Below, piece after piece: positions 17,538-26,566 of a stretch of 64,000 nucleotides of DNA. This stretch comes from Asanoa iriomotensis (GTDB lineage Bacteria > Actinomycetota > Actinomycetes > Mycobacteriales > Micromonosporaceae). The position numbers and the translations under genes were made by a program. The first letter of the stretch is position 1. Each line of letters opens with the position of its first letter. The stretch lies in assembly GCF_016862515.1 (NCBI RefSeq), contig NZ_BONC01000003.1:186001-250000 (forward strand), given 5' to 3'. A model generated the notes under the pieces. It was given only the letters and a program-made list of their open reading frames with translations, had not been told where the DNA came from and searched no databases.

Positions 17538-18683
17538 ATGCGTATCGCGCTCATCACGGAGTCCTTCCCGCCGGACGTCAACGGCGTAGCGAACTCCGTC
17601 GTCCGCGTCGCCGAGCACCTGGTCGCCCGAGGCCACCAGCCGATGGTGATCGCGCCCGCGCCGTCGTCGTCCGCCCGGGGCGTGACCGGCCCCCGGTCGT
17701 ACCCGGTGGTCCGCATCCCGAGCGTCCCCCTGCCCCGCTACCGGGGCTTCCGGTTCGGCATGCCCAGCGCCCGGCTCACCGACGCGCTCATCGCCCACGC
17801 CCCGGACGTCGTGCACCTCGCGAGTCCGTTCTTCCTCGGCGCGCGTGGCGTGGCGCTGGCCAACCAGCGCAACCTGCCGACGGTCGCGGTCTACCAGACC
17901 GACATCGCGGCGTTCCTGCGCAACTACCGGCTGGGCTGGGGTGAGGACATCACCTGGCACTGGATCCGCACGATCCACAACGGCGCCGACCGTACGCTCG
18001 CGCCGTCCTCGACGTCGGTGACGGACCTGGCCGAGCAGGGCATCCGTCGGGTGCACCGCTGGGGTCGCGGCGTCGACACCGTGCGCTTCCACCCGAGCAA
18101 GCGCAGCGCCGCGGTCCGCCGGGCGCTCGCGCCCAACGGCGAGGTGCTCATCGGGTACGTCGGCCGCCTGGCCGCCGAGAAGCGGCTGGACCTGCTGGCC
18201 ACCGCGGGCCGGCTGCCCGGCGTGCGGCTGGTCGTGGTCGGCGACGGCCCGGGCCGCAAGGACGCCGAGAAGGCGCTGCCGGGTGCCGCGTTCGTCGGCC
18301 AGCGGGCCGGCGATCAGCTCGCCCGGATCTACGCGAGCCTGGACGTGTTCGTGCACGCCGGGCCGCACGAGACGTTCTGCCAGAGCGTGCAGGAGGCGAT
18401 GGCCAGCGGCGTGGCCGTGGTCGCGCCGGCCGCCGGCGGCCCGGTCGACCTGGTCCGGCCCGGCCTGACGGGGACGCTGGTGCCACCGGGCGATGGCGCC
18501 GCGATCGCGGACGCGGTGGCCGCGCTGGCGGGCGATTCGGAACTGCGCGCGCGGTACGGCCTCGCGGCGCGGGACGCGGTCGCCGGGCGCACCTGGGCGG
18601 CGATCGGCGACGAGCTGATCGGGCACTACACGGAAGTGCTCGCCGCAAGGGCTTCCCGGCCGCGCCTGGCCGTCGCCGCATGA
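17538..18683 (+). CDS. GT4 glycosyltransferase, GDP-mannose-dependent alpha-mannosyltransferase-like
   Basis: A 381-residue retaining GT-B transferase closely resembling mycobacterial MgtA (Rv0557), which adds mannose to membrane glycolipids. Signatures include ITESFPPDVNGVANSVVRV at the N-terminus, DVVHLASPFFLG, VAVYQTDI, RVHRWGRGVDTVRF, GYVGRLAAEKRLDLL and the donor-binding E-x7-E region in GPHETFCQSVQEAMASG. The start ATG 17538 aligns with MgtA. The next glycosyltransferase gene overlaps by 4 nt (ATGA). Together they form a two-gene insertion between the phosphodiesterase homologue and rph, with likely roles in cell-envelope mannolipids. Confidence 0.88.
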   Translation: MRIALITESFPPDVNGVANSVVRVAEHLVARGHQPMVIAPAPSSSARGVTGPRSYPVVRIPSVPLPRYRGFRFGMPSARLTDALIAHAPDVVHLASPFFLGARGVALANQRNLPTVAVYQTDIAAFLRNYRLGWGEDITWHWIRTIHNGADRTLAPSSTSVTDLAEQGIRRVHRWGRGVDTVRFHPSKRSAAVRRALAPNGEVLIGYVGRLAAEKRLDLLATAGRLPGVRLVVVGDGPGRKDAEKALPGAAFVGQRAGDQLARIYASLDVFVHAGPHETFCQSVQEAMASGVAVVAPAAGGPVDLVRPGLTGTLVPPGDGAAIADAVAALAGDSELRARYGLAARDAVAGRTWAAIGDELIGHYTEVLAARASRPRLAVAA

Positions 18684-19843
18684 GTTCCGGCGCGGCCGGG
18701 CTGCGCATCGTGCGGCTCGCCAATTTCATCATGCCCAGGTCCGGTGGCCTCCGGACGGCGCTGCGGAGCCTCGGCGCGGGGTATCTCGCCAACGGGCACC
18801 ATCCGATCCTGGTGATGCCGGGGGAGCGGTACGCCGACGAGGAGACCGACCAGGGTCGCGTGATCACGCTGCCGGGGCCGATGGTGCCGCTGACCGGCGG
18901 CTACCGGGTGCTGGTCGGCCGCCGGCCGCTGGCCCGGTTGCTGGACAGTCTCGCGCCGGACCGGCTCGAGGTCTCCGACCGCAGCACGCTGCGCTGGACC
19001 GGCCGGTGGGCCCGGGACGCCGGGGTGCGCAGCGTGATGGTCTCCCACGAGAGCCTGGCGGGGCTGCTGCGGATCTCCGGGCTGCCGGGTGCGGCGGGAC
19101 GGCGGGCCGCGGACGCGCTCAACGCCCGCAGTGCGGACGCGTACGACACGATCGTCTGCACCACCGGCTGGGCCGCGGAGGAGTTCGTCCGGATCGGCGT
19201 GCCGGTCCTGCGGGCGCCGCTCGGCGTGGACCTGTCCACGTTCCACCCGCGCCGGCACGATCTCACGGTGCGCGCCCAATATGCCCCCGACGGCGAGGTG
19301 CTGCTGGTGACCTGCACCCGGCTCTCGCCGGAGAAGAAGCCCGAGTTGGCCGTCGACGCGCTCGCGGCCCTGGTCCGCACGGGCGTGCCGGCCCGGCTCG
19401 TGGTGCTCGGCGACGGCCCGCGCCGGCCGGCGCTCGAGGAGCGGGCGGCGGGTCTGCCCGTCACGTTCGCCGGCTTCCTGCCCGACCAGACCGCCGTGGC
19501 GGCGCTGCTGGCCAGCGCGGACGTGGTGATCGCGCCGGGACCGGTGGAGACGTTCGGGCTCGCGGCGCTGGAGGCGCTGGCCTGCGGCACGCCGGTGGTG
19601 GTCAACGCGGCCAGCGCGCTGCCCGAGGTGATCGGCCCGGCCGGCGCCGCCGCGCCCGGCAACGGTCCCGAACTGGCCGCCGCGGTGGCCGGCCTGCTCG
19701 CGGTCGACGAGGGTTTCCGCCGCTCACGGGCCAGGTCGCGGGCCGAGGAGTTCAGCTGGCCGGTGGCGACGGCGGGGTTCCTCGGTGCACACGCGGGGGC
19801 GGTGACAGCGGGGCGCGCGCGGGCCGACGTGGAGGCCGCCTAG
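18680..19843 (+). CDS. GT4 glycosyltransferase (second of pair)
   Basis: A 387-residue GT-B transferase translationally coupled to the preceding one. It opens [23 protein letters not shown], has [34 protein letters not shown] and the C-terminal donor motif [22 protein letters not shown] with the E-x7-E spacing. The N-terminal acceptor domain differs from the first enzyme, so the two likely act one after the other on a growing glycan or lipid acceptor; the acceptor cannot be read. It ends 10 bp before rph. Confidence 0.86.
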   Translation: MSSGAAGLRIVRLANFIMPRSGGLRTALRSLGAGYLANGHHPILVMPGERYADEETDQGRVITLPGPMVPLTGGYRVLVGRRPLARLLDSLAPDRLEVSDRSTLRWTGRWARDAGVRSVMVSHESLAGLLRISGLPGAAGRRAADALNARSADAYDTIVCTTGWAAEEFVRIGVPVLRAPLGVDLSTFHPRRHDLTVRAQYAPDGEVLLVTCTRLSPEKKPELAVDALAALVRTGVPARLVVLGDGPRRPALEERAAGLPVTFAGFLPDQTAVAALLASADVVIAPGPVETFGLAALEALACGTPVVVNAASALPEVIGPAGAAAPGNGPELAAAVAGLLAVDEGFRRSRARSRAEEFSWPVATAGFLGAHAGAVTAGRARADVEAA

Positions 19844-19846
19844 GCT
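19841..19846 (+). promoter_or_regulatory. -10 element, leaderless rph
   Basis: TAGGCT, then GGCCCCC (7 nt), then ATG at 19854. The hexamer overlaps the TAG stop of the preceding glycosyltransferase gene. Confidence 0.55.
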
Positions 19847-19853
19847 GGCCCCC

Positions 19854-20582
19854 ATGGCTCGACCAGACGGGCGGCGACCCGACCAACTGCGACCGGTGAC
19901 GATCACTCGACAGTGGAGCATGCACCCTGAGGGTTCGGTGCTGGTCGAGTTCGGTGACACCCGGGTGTTGTGCACGGCGAGCGTGACCGAGGGGGTGCCG
20001 CGCTGGCGCAAGGGCACGGGCCTCGGCTGGGTCACCGCTGAGTACGCGATGCTGCCACGGGCGACCACGACGCGCTCCGACCGGGAGAGTGTCAAGGGCC
20101 GGGTCGGCGGGCGTACGCAGGAGATCTCGCGGTTGATCGGTCGCTCGTTGCGGGCCTGTGTCGACCTGAAGTCGCTGGGTGAGAACTCGGTCGTCCTCGA
20201 CTGCGACGTGCTCCAGGCCGACGGCGGCACCCGCACGGCGGCGATCACCGGCGCTTATGTGGCGCTGCACGACGCGGTGACCTGGATGGCCGGCCGGAAG
20301 ATCCTCGCGGGCAAGATCGAGGAAGCGGTGCCGCGCTCGGTCTCGGCGGTGAGCGTCGGCGTGATCGACGGCGAGCCCCGGCTGGACCTGATGTACCTGG
20401 AGGACGGCGCCGCCGACGTCGACATGAACGTGGTCTGCACCGACGAGGGCGACTTCGTCGAGGTGCAGGGCACGGGCGAGGCCGCGGTCTTCAACCGGGC
20501 GGAGCTGGACGCCCTGCTGGACCTCGCGGTGGCGGGTTGCGCGACGCTGGCCGACGCCCAGCGGAAGGCGCTCGCGTCATGA
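19854..20582 (+). CDS. rph: ribonuclease PH
   Basis: Phosphorolytic 3'-5' exoribonuclease that trims tRNA 3' ends; cytosolic hexamer. The 242-residue length is standard. Conserved segments are [41 protein letters not shown], the phosphate-binding [25 protein letters not shown], and [22 protein letters not shown]. The next gene, rdgB, overlaps by 4 nt (ATGA). The gene order matches Rv1340-Rv1341. Confidence 0.97.
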   Translation: MARPDGRRPDQLRPVTITRQWSMHPEGSVLVEFGDTRVLCTASVTEGVPRWRKGTGLGWVTAEYAMLPRATTTRSDRESVKGRVGGRTQEISRLIGRSLRACVDLKSLGENSVVLDCDVLQADGGTRTAAITGAYVALHDAVTWMAGRKILAGKIEEAVPRSVSAVSVGVIDGEPRLDLMYLEDGAADVDMNVVCTDEGDFVEVQGTGEAAVFNRAELDALLDLAVAGCATLADAQRKALAS

Positions 20583-21193
20583 GCCGTCGGATGCTGCTGG
20601 CGACGAACAACGCGAAGAAGCTTGTGGAGCTCCAGCGGATCCTCGATGCGGCTCTGGGTGGCGGTGCGATCGAGTTGGTGAGCCTCAAGGACGTGGAGTC
20701 CTATCCGGAGGTGCCGGAGACGGGGCTGACGTTCGCGGAGAACGCGCTGCTCAAGGCCCGCGAGGGGGCTAGCCGCACGGGCCTGCCGACGATCGCCGAC
20801 GATTCGGGCATCGCGGTGGACGCCCTCAACGGCATGCCGGGCGTGCTGAGCGCGCGGTGGGCGGGCAAGCACGGTGACGACACCGCCAACAACGACCTGC
20901 TGCTGGCCCAGGTCAGCGACTTCGCCGACGAGCACCGCAGTGCGGCCTTCGTCTGCGCGGCCGCGCTGGTGACGCCGGGGGGCCGCGAGCATCTGGTCGA
21001 GGGGCGGCAGCAGGGGCATCTGCTGCGTTCGCCGCGCGGCAGCGGGGGCTTCGGTTACGACCCGCTCTTCGTCGGCGAGGGGCAGGAGAAGACGAACGCC
21101 GAGCTGAGCCCCGCGGAGAAAGACGCGATCAGCCACCGCGGCAAGGCACTGCGCGCCCTGGCGAAGGTCATCGCCAAGGAGAACATCCGCTAG
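20579..21193 (+). CDS. rdgB: RdgB/HAM1 non-canonical purine NTP pyrophosphatase
   Basis: Hydrolyses dITP/XTP-type nucleotides to monophosphates and so keeps damaged purines out of nucleic acids. The 204-residue protein shows [33 protein letters not shown], the catalytic [34 protein letters not shown] and [16 protein letters not shown]. It is translationally coupled to rph. Starting at ATG 20579 removes 14 non-family residues present in the longer frame. Confidence 0.95.
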   Translation: MSRRMLLATNNAKKLVELQRILDAALGGGAIELVSLKDVESYPEVPETGLTFAENALLKAREGASRTGLPTIADDSGIAVDALNGMPGVLSARWAGKHGDDTANNDLLLAQVSDFADEHRSAAFVCAAALVTPGGREHLVEGRQQGHLLRSPRGSGGFGYDPLFVGEGQEKTNAELSPAEKDAISHRGKALRALAKVIAKENIR

Positions 21194-21500
21194 GACGACG
21201 TCTCGTGGCGGGGGACCTCGCGGCCGTCGCCGGCGGCGAGATAGAGGCTGACCTCGTCGCCGACAGTCGCGCCGCCAAGCGCGGGCCCGGTGCCGGCGAA
21301 CATCACGGCGACGCGGTCGCTGGCGCCGCCCGGGTCAGCGCACCACGCGCGGGGCCGCCAAGTGCGGGCCTGGTGCTGGTGAATCACGGCGACGCGGTCG
21401 CTGGCGCCGCCCGGATCAGCGCACGACGCGCGGTCACGGTGGCGCCCAGGAGCGCGATGAGCCAGATCGGCGCGGTGCCGATCGCACGCTTGGCTTTCAT
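21190..21500 (-). pseudogene. broken gene for a small secreted or membrane-anchored protein
   Basis: From ATG 21500 the minus strand encodes a typical signal/anchor start, MKAKRAIGTAPIWLIALLGA, then hits TGA after 38 codons. A different frame carries the rest, ending VAVMFAGTGPALGGATV, GDEVSLYLAAGDGREV and HETSS before TAG at 21190-21192. Between them lies an 83-bp imperfect tandem duplication (21274-21438). Neither single nor double copy restores one frame, so a frameshift is also needed. The C-terminal part starts its tail immediately after rdgB. The function of the intact ancestor is unknown. Confidence 0.45.
21274..21438. repeat. 2 x 83-bp imperfect tandem repeat
   Basis: Two head-to-tail copies begin at 21274 and 21357. 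They share a core of about 50 bp (ATCACGGCGACGCGGTCGCT and GGCGCCGCCCGGxTCAGCGC) and differ by several substitutions and one deleted base. The unit is not a multiple of three and lies inside the broken gene on the minus strand. Confidence 0.8.
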
Positions 21501-21631
21501 ACATCCATGATGATGTGTCTCCGTTGCCGGTGGGGTTCTTGGGGTGAGGGTGACCGGCGGCGGAGATGGCAGCGCAGCGGTGGCTGGCGGGAGCGACGGT
21601 CGCGCCCACCGCGGGCCCGAGCAGGGCTCGT

Positions 21632-21637
21632 TAGCAT
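21632..21637 (+). promoter_or_regulatory. -10 element, leaderless AraC-family gene
   Basis: TAGCAT, then GGTTCG (6 nt), then ATG at 21644. Confidence 0.5.
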
Positions 21638-21643
21638 GGTTCG

Positions 21644-22828
21644 ATGGATGCTCTTGCCGGGCTGCTGGACGGGCCGCGGGCGCGGGAGGCGTTCCTGCTG
21701 CGGTGTGTGCTGGACCCGCCGTGGTCGTTGCGGATCCGCGACGAGGCGCCGCTGTCGATCGTGTCGGTGGTTCGTGGCGACGCCTGGGTGATCTTCGACG
21801 ACGCGGCTCCGGTGCGGCTGCGGCCGGGTGACGTCGCGGTGATGCGCGGGCCTGACCACTACACCGTGGCTGACGATCCCGGGACCGTGCCGCAGATCGT
21901 GATTCATCCCGGGCAGCGGTGCACCACGCCCGACGGGCGGGAGCTGCACGACGAGATGGCGCTCGGCGTGCGGACCTGGGGCACCAGCGTGGACGGTGGG
22001 TCCGTGCTGTTGACCGGGACCTATCAGGTCAACGGTGAGATCAGTGAGCGGCTCTTGCGCGCCCTGCCGACGCTGCTCGTGGTGCGGTCCGACGAATGGG
22101 ACACGCCGCTGGTCGGGCTGCTCGGGGATGAGATCACCCGGGACGACCAGGGGCAGTCCGCGGTGCTCGACCGGCTGCTCGACCTGTTGCTGATCGCCGT
22201 GTTGCGGGCCTGGTTTTCGCGGCCGGAGGCTGCCGCGCCCGCGTGGTACCAGGCGCAGAGCGATCCCGTGGTCGGCCGTGCGTTGCGGATGCTGCACAGC
22301 AATCCGGCTTATCCGTGGACGGTGGCGTCACTGGCCGCGCGGAGTGGGCTGTCGCGGGCGGCGCTCGCGCGGCGGTTCGCGGAGCTTGTCGGCGAGCCGC
22401 CCATGTCCTATCTCACCGGGTGGCGGCTGGCGCTGGCGGCCGATCTGCTGCGTGAGCCAGACGCGACCGTGGCGGCGGTGGCGCGGCAGGTGGGGTACGG
22501 GAGCGCGTTCGCGCTCAGCACCGCGTTCAAGCGGGTCCACGGGGTCAGTCCCCAGGAGCATCGGCGCCGGTCGGGGGTGCTCGTGTCAGCGGGCCAGGAA
22601 GTGGTAGCCGATCCAGCACCACCAGCCGAGGACCAGGACGCGGCCGAGCGGGGTGCGCATGGCGGCGGTCAGCGCGGTCGCGACCGGCTGCGGGCCGCGG
22701 CCGCGTCGGCGGCTGACGAGGTCGACCAGGACCATCGAGCCGAAGATGACGATGAAGCCCGTGATGAGGATGTTGCGGGCGCTCATCGGGACGCCACCCA
22801 GGCTCCGGTGCTCAGCCAGATCACGTAG
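21644..22828 (+). CDS. AraC-family regulator with cupin sensor domain and long C-terminal read-out
   Basis: A 394-residue regulator. Residues about 1-180 form an AraC-type cupin sensor (APLSIVSVVRGDAWVIFDD, VRLRPGDVAVMRGPDHYTVAD). Residues about 205-305 carry the double helix-turn-helix (YPWTVASLAARSGLSRAALARRF and TVAAVARQVGYGSAFALSTAF), ending KRVHGVSPQEHRRRSG. The family normally stops there. This frame continues another 80 acidic, Ala/Asp/Glu-rich residues lying antisense to two small membrane-protein genes. The tail probably has no selected function and reflects loss of the original stop. Target genes are unknown. Confidence 0.85.
   Translation: MDALAGLLDGPRAREAFLLRCVLDPPWSLRIRDEAPLSIVSVVRGDAWVIFDDAAPVRLRPGDVAVMRGPDHYTVADDPGTVPQIVIHPGQRCTTPDGRELHDEMALGVRTWGTSVDGGSVLLTGTYQVNGEISERLLRALPTLLVVRSDEWDTPLVGLLGDEITRDDQGQSAVLDRLLDLLLIAVLRAWFSRPEAAAPAWYQAQSDPVVGRALRMLHSNPAYPWTVASLAARSGLSRAALARRFAELVGEPPMSYLTGWRLALAADLLREPDATVAAVARQVGYGSAFALSTAFKRVHGVSPQEHRRRSGVLVSAGQEVVADPAPPAEDQDAAERGAHGGGQRGRDRLRAAAASAADEVDQDHRAEDDDEARDEDVAGAHRDATQAPVLSQIT
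22586..22786 (-). CDS. small membrane protein, DUF6186-like
   Basis: A 66-residue protein with two membrane segments: ILITGFIVIFGSMVLVDLVS and, after a basic loop (RRRGRGPQPVATAL), VLVLGWWCWIGYHFLAR. It starts at ATG 22786, overlapping the upstream gene's stop (ATGA), so the two are coupled. The resemblance to DUF6186 is from memory of the WWCWIGYHFLAR ending and is unconfirmed. The whole gene is antisense to the C-terminal tail of the AraC-family gene. Confidence 0.6.
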   Translation of the reverse strand: MSARNILITGFIVIFGSMVLVDLVSRRRGRGPQPVATALTAAMRTPLGRVLVLGWWCWIGYHFLAR

Positions 22829-23190
22829 CCGAGCGCCCGGGCCGGATAGTTCTCCAGCACCGGGTCGAACGCCAGGCTCAGCGTGGGGTGGGCCTGGTCG
22901 TTGCCCCAGAGGAAGGCGACCACCTCCCACACGCAGAACAGGCCGAGCAGGGTGAACCAGGTGACGACGGTCGACCTGGTGGTTTTCACCGATCGATTCG
23001 GTACGCGGCGCGCGCCCCAGACGACCAGAGCCAGCCCGGGCGCGAGCACGGTGATCGACGCCGGCAGGGTCAATGGGCGGGCGATGGCGGCGGCCAGTGC
23101 GTAGCCGACGATGAGCACGACTACGACGGCGTATCGGTTGAGGAGGAGGGGACGACTGGCGGTCTCCTCGCGATGCTGCGACTCCACCAT
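22783..23190 (-). CDS. membrane protein of unknown function
   Basis: A 135-residue protein with about four hydrophobic segments: LLNRYAVVVVLIVGYALAAAIA, ASITVLAPGLALVVWGARRV, TRSTVVTWFTLLGLFCVWEVVAFLWG and YPARALGYVIWLSTGAWVAS. The family is not recognised. It forms a two-gene coupled unit with the DUF6186-like gene. The pair is typical of small actinobacterial membrane-protein operons whose role is unknown. The start ATG 23190 was chosen as the first Met before the hydrophobic core; the region upstream (23191-23304) contains no other recognised gene. Confidence 0.6.
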   Translation of the reverse strand: MVESQHREETASRPLLLNRYAVVVVLIVGYALAAAIARPLTLPASITVLAPGLALVVWGARRVPNRSVKTTRSTVVTWFTLLGLFCVWEVVAFLWGNDQAHPTLSLAFDPVLENYPARALGYVIWLSTGAWVASR

Positions 23191-23304
23191 CACTTCAGTC
23201 TGCCGAAGATCGACCCCGCCGGGATGCTCATTCGCGCGTGAGTTGCGGCTCAAGGGCGCATTGGTCGCTACGGATGGTGCGGGACCACTCAACGTGACAG
23301 GTGA

Positions 23305-24216
23305 TCAACCTGCGATGGCCTTGATCGCGTCCGCCGTGGCGGCCGGCTGGTCGTGGTGGAGGTAGTGGCCGGCGTCGTCGACCACCAGATGCTGACCCCT
23401 CGGGAAGGCGGCCGCGGTCTGGTCGGCCAGCTCGGCCGCGCGGGCCTGGAGCGCGGGCGGCTTGCCGCGGGTCGCGGTCAGGATCGTCATCGGCACGTCG
23501 GGCACCGTCATCGCGGCCCGGGCCCGGCGGGCGGCGGCGACCCGGGAGGCGAGCAGGTTCTCGGACCGGATGGACACGACCTGACCGAGCCGGTCGTACG
23601 AGGCCCGGTAGGCGTCCATGAACAGCGCCTGGACGGCCGGGTCGGCGCTGCATTTCTCGGCGGTGCCGCGGCCGAACGCGGTGAGCCGCTTCTCGAACCT
23701 GCCGACGGCCTTGAGCACCACGATCCAGGCGAGCATGGCATCGGCACCGAGCCGCAGCCGCACGGGTAGCTCGGCCATGATCTCCTCGTGGGTCGGGTCG
23801 ACCAGCACGAGCCCGGACACCATGCCGGGCCGGGCCGCGGCGGCGTGCTGGACGAGCAGCCCGCCCCAGCTGTGCCCGACCAGCAGCGCCGGCCCGTGCC
23901 AGTCGAGCAGCGCGACCAGGTCGTCGACCTGGGCGTCCAACGTGGTCCGCGGCGCCGGGTCGCTGGCACCGAGCCCCGCACGGTCGTAGGCCACGAGATG
24001 GAAGTCGGCGGCGAGCGCGGGCAGCACGGGACCCCAGTCGAGCACGGTGTCACCGGCGCCGGCGGCGAGCAGGATCGTCGGGCCGCCGTTGTCGGTCTCC
24101 ACCCACCGGAGGTGGCGGCCGCCGGGCCGGGCCAGCTCGCCGTAGCCGAAGCGCGCGCCGGGCGCCAGCGCCGAGAGTGCCTTGATCACCAGGTCGCGCT
24201 GCCGCCCATTCGTCAT
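23305..24216 (-). CDS. alpha/beta hydrolase
   Basis: A 303-residue serine hydrolase. LAAGAGDTVLDWGPVLPAL replaces the usual HG oxyanion start. The other motifs are standard: YDRAGLGASDPAP, nucleophile elbow LVGHSWGGLLVQ, and C-terminal histidine in VDDAGHYLHHDQP. AGGAGG lies 8 nt before ATG 24216. It is divergent from an ArsR-like regulator, with repeated CTTTCGAG half-sites between the two starts. It is therefore the most likely target of that regulator. Substrate unknown. Confidence 0.83.
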   Translation of the reverse strand: MTNGRQRDLVIKALSALAPGARFGYGELARPGGRHLRWVETDNGGPTILLAAGAGDTVLDWGPVLPALAADFHLVAYDRAGLGASDPAPRTTLDAQVDDLVALLDWHGPALLVGHSWGGLLVQHAAAARPGMVSGLVLVDPTHEEIMAELPVRLRLGADAMLAWIVVLKAVGRFEKRLTAFGRGTAEKCSADPAVQALFMDAYRASYDRLGQVVSIRSENLLASRVAAARRARAAMTVPDVPMTILTATRGKPPALQARAAELADQTAAAFPRGQHLVVDDAGHYLHHDQPAATADAIKAIAG

Positions 24217-24230
24217 CCCGTTGCCTCCTG

Positions 24231-24268
24231 CTTTCGAGGGAATTCTTTCGAGACGATATTCTCGAAAG
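24231..24268. promoter_or_regulatory. likely operator of the divergent ArsR-like regulator
   Basis: A perfect 9-bp inverted repeat, CTTTCGAGA (24245-24253) and TCTCGAAAG (24260-24268), has a 6-bp spacer. A third, directly repeated half-site CTTTCGAG lies at 24231-24238. It sits between the hydrolase start (24216, minus) and the regulator start (24303, plus). Winged-helix ArsR dimers bind such sites, so repression of both genes is a reasonable inference. Confidence 0.65.
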
Positions 24269-24302
24269 GTTGGACCCGAAACAAGAGGGAGCTTCGCGAA
24301 TA

Positions 24303-24869
24303 GTGAGCGGACGACTGCAGGGAGCGGCGGCGATGCGCGCGTTGGCGCACCCGACCCGAATCGCGCTGATGGAGGCGCTGCGCCTGCACGAGACGCTGAC
24401 CGCGACGGAGGCGAGCGCGCTGATCGGGGAAACTCCGACAAACTGCGCGTTCCACCTGCGTGCCCTGGCCAGGTTCGGCTTCGTCGAGGAGGTCGGCACG
24501 GGCCCGGGCCGCCGCCGCCCATGGCGGGCGCTGGAAATGCCGCTGGCCTTCTCGGACGTCCAGGACGATGAACAGTCGACGGCCGCCGCGCGGGCCTTGT
24601 CCGATGTGCTCATCCGGCATTGGCTGGAGCGGTTGCAATCTGCGCAGGCCAACCGGCACGCCGAGCCGGTCGAGTGGCAGGACGTGCTCGGCGGCTCGAA
24701 CACCGTGGTGCACGGGACAGTCGACGAGGTGCGCGAGCTGGTGGCCGATCTGCGGGCGGTGTTGAGCCGGTATGACGACCGGCTGCGGGATCCCGCCGCG
24801 CGGCCGGAGGGCTCGCGGCCGGTGGAGCTGTTGCTGTTCGCCCAGCCGTACGGGCCGGGGGAGCGCTGA
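24303..24869 (+). CDS. ArsR-family helix-turn-helix regulator
   Basis: A 188-residue regulator whose winged helix-turn-helix covers residues about 8-75: MRALAHPTRIALMEALRLHE, LTATEASALIGETPTNCAFHLRALARFGFVEEV, then the wing GPGRRRPWRALE. The C-terminal part is helical and may bind a ligand or a partner; no metal-binding Cys/His cluster is seen. GTG 24303 places the helix-turn-helix at the N-terminus as in related proteins and has GAGGGAG about 12 nt upstream. A TTG at 24270 would add 11 residues. Confidence 0.8.
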   Translation: MSGRLQGAAAMRALAHPTRIALMEALRLHETLTATEASALIGETPTNCAFHLRALARFGFVEEVGTGPGRRRPWRALEMPLAFSDVQDDEQSTAAARALSDVLIRHWLERLQSAQANRHAEPVEWQDVLGGSNTVVHGTVDEVRELVADLRAVLSRYDDRLRDPAARPEGSRPVELLLFAQPYGPGER

Positions 24870-25027
24870 GGGCCGTTGCCTGCGGCGGCTGCGCCGCCGT
24901 GCCCTGCGGCCCGCGCTGCGGTGACCCGCGGCTGGGCTTACCCCACACTGACCCGCGCCGCGCGCATGCCCGCGCTCCGCCGGCGGCGCCGCTGCCGACC
25001 CGCCCGGGCGGCGCGGTTGCGGTCGGG

Positions 25028-26566
25028 TTAGCTCAGGGGGCCGAGTTCTGCCTCGATCGCTGTGCGTAGGTCCGTGCCGGCCACCAGGTCGCGGGCCGCC
25101 TCGATGGTTGGGGCCAGGAAGACGTCCGGACCCGGCGTGCCCGCGAAGCGGGCTACCGCCGCCGTCGCGATGGTGCCCGCCGGCGACGGCGTGAGCGGCG
25201 CCCGTAGCTGGATCCCGCGGACCCCCGCCAGCAGCTCCACCGCGAGCAGGCTCGTCAGATTGTCGAGCACCGTGCGTAGCTTGCGCGTCGCCGCCCACCC
25301 CATCGAGACGTGGTCTTCCTGCATCCCGCTGGTCGGCAGTGAGTCGACCGACGCCGGCGACGCCAGGCGGCGGTTTTCCGCGACGATGCCCGCCGCCGTG
25401 TATTGCGCGATCATCAACCCCGAGTTGACCCCCGCGTCGGGCGACAGGAACGGCGGCAGGTCGCGCGAGCGGCACACGTCGAGCAGGCGGTCGACGCGGC
25501 GTTCGGCGATGGCGCCTACCTCGGCCGCCGCGATCGCCAGGTAGTCCGCGGCGAAGCCCAGCGGCGCACCGTGGAAGTTGCCCGTCGACTCGACACGACC
25601 ATCGGGCAGCACGACCGGGTTGTCGACCACCGAGCGGAGCTCGCGCCCCGCCACCTGGATCGCGAACTCGAGTGTGTCGCGAGCGGCGCCCGCCACCTGC
25701 GGCGCGCAGCGCATCGAGTAGGCGTCCTGGACCGCGTGAGCCAGGTCGTCGCGGTGGGAATCCATGATCGCGGAGCCCTGCAGCAGCCGGTGGATGTTGG
25801 CCGCCGACGTGGCCTGGCCCGGGTGCGGGCGGATGGCGTGCAGCTCCGGCAGGAACGGGCGCTCGGAGCCCAGCATCGCCTCGATGGACAGCGCCGCGGT
25901 CAGGTCGGCCATCGTGAACAGGTGCGCGGCGTCGCCGATCGCCAGCAGGAGCATGCCGAGCATGCCGTCGGTGCCGTTGACCAGCGCCAGGCCCTCCTTG
26001 GCGGCCAGCTCGATCGGGTGCAGGCCCGCGCGGCGCAGGGCCTCGCTGCCGTCGATGCGGGCACCCGACTTGTCGAGCACCCAGCCCTCGCCGAGCAGCA
26101 CGAGCGCGCAGTGCGCCAGGGGCGCCAGGTCGCCGGAGGCGCCGAGCGAGCCGTGCTCGGGCACCCACGGGGTGACGTCAGCGTTCAGCAGGTCGACCAG
26201 CGACTGCGCGACCAGCGGGCGGACGCCCGACCGGCCCATCGCCAGCGACCGGATGCGCAGCAGCATCATCGCCCGGACGACCTCGCGCGGCATCGGGGCG
26301 CCGACGCCGGCGGCGTGCGAGCGGATCAGCGCGTGTTGCAGCTCGGCCCGGCGTTCGCTGGCCACATAGGTGTTGGCCAGCGATCCGAAGCCCGTCGACA
26401 CCCCGTAGACCGGGCGGCCGGACTCCTCGATGCGGTCGACGTGGGCCCGCGACGCGGCCATCGCCTCGATGGCGGTCGGGTGCAGCTCGACCAGCGCGGC
26501 CCCGCGGGCCACGGCATGGACGTCGGCGGGGGTGACGCCGGTGGGAAGAACGGTGACAGTCGTCAT
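25028..26566 (-). CDS. hutH: histidine ammonia-lyase
   Basis: First enzyme of histidine degradation: L-histidine to urocanate plus ammonia. The 512-residue length is standard. The MIO prosthetic group forms from A143-S144-G145 in [15 protein letters not shown]. Other conserved parts are [13 protein letters not shown], the active-site loop [41 protein letters not shown] and [16 protein letters not shown]. It is the last gene of the hut operon, and its ATG overlaps the hutI stop by 4 nt. Confidence 0.97.
   Translation of the reverse strand: MTTVTVLPTGVTPADVHAVARGAALVELHPTAIEAMAASRAHVDRIEESGRPVYGVSTGFGSLANTYVASERRAELQHALIRSHAAGVGAPMPREVVRAMMLLRIRSLAMGRSGVRPLVAQSLVDLLNADVTPWVPEHGSLGASGDLAPLAHCALVLLGEGWVLDKSGARIDGSEALRRAGLHPIELAAKEGLALVNGTDGMLGMLLLAIGDAAHLFTMADLTAALSIEAMLGSERPFLPELHAIRPHPGQATSAANIHRLLQGSAIMDSHRDDLAHAVQDAYSMRCAPQVAGAARDTLEFAIQVAGRELRSVVDNPVVLPDGRVESTGNFHGAPLGFAADYLAIAAAEVGAIAERRVDRLLDVCRSRDLPPFLSPDAGVNSGLMIAQYTAAGIVAENRRLASPASVDSLPTSGMQEDHVSMGWAATRKLRTVLDNLTSLLAVELLAGVRGIQLRAPLTPSPAGTIATAAVARFAGTPGPDVFLAPTIEAARDLVAGTDLRTAIEAELGPLS

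Noticed and set aside
21205-21510. 101-residue plus-strand ORF after rdgB
   Set aside because: It spans the tandem duplication and consists of Ala/Gly/Arg repeats; the minus strand carries the more protein-like (broken) frame.
24270-24302. TTG at 24270 as start of the ArsR-like regulator
   Set aside because: It would touch the operator palindrome and add 11 residues before a well-conserved N-terminus; GTG 24303 with GAGGGAG upstream fits better.
23508-24568. long plus- and minus-strand frames around the hydrolase/ArsR pair suggesting extra genes
   Set aside because: They lack starts with ribosome binding sites or the leaderless hexamer and are antisense or off-frame to genes with clear catalytic or DNA-binding motifs.
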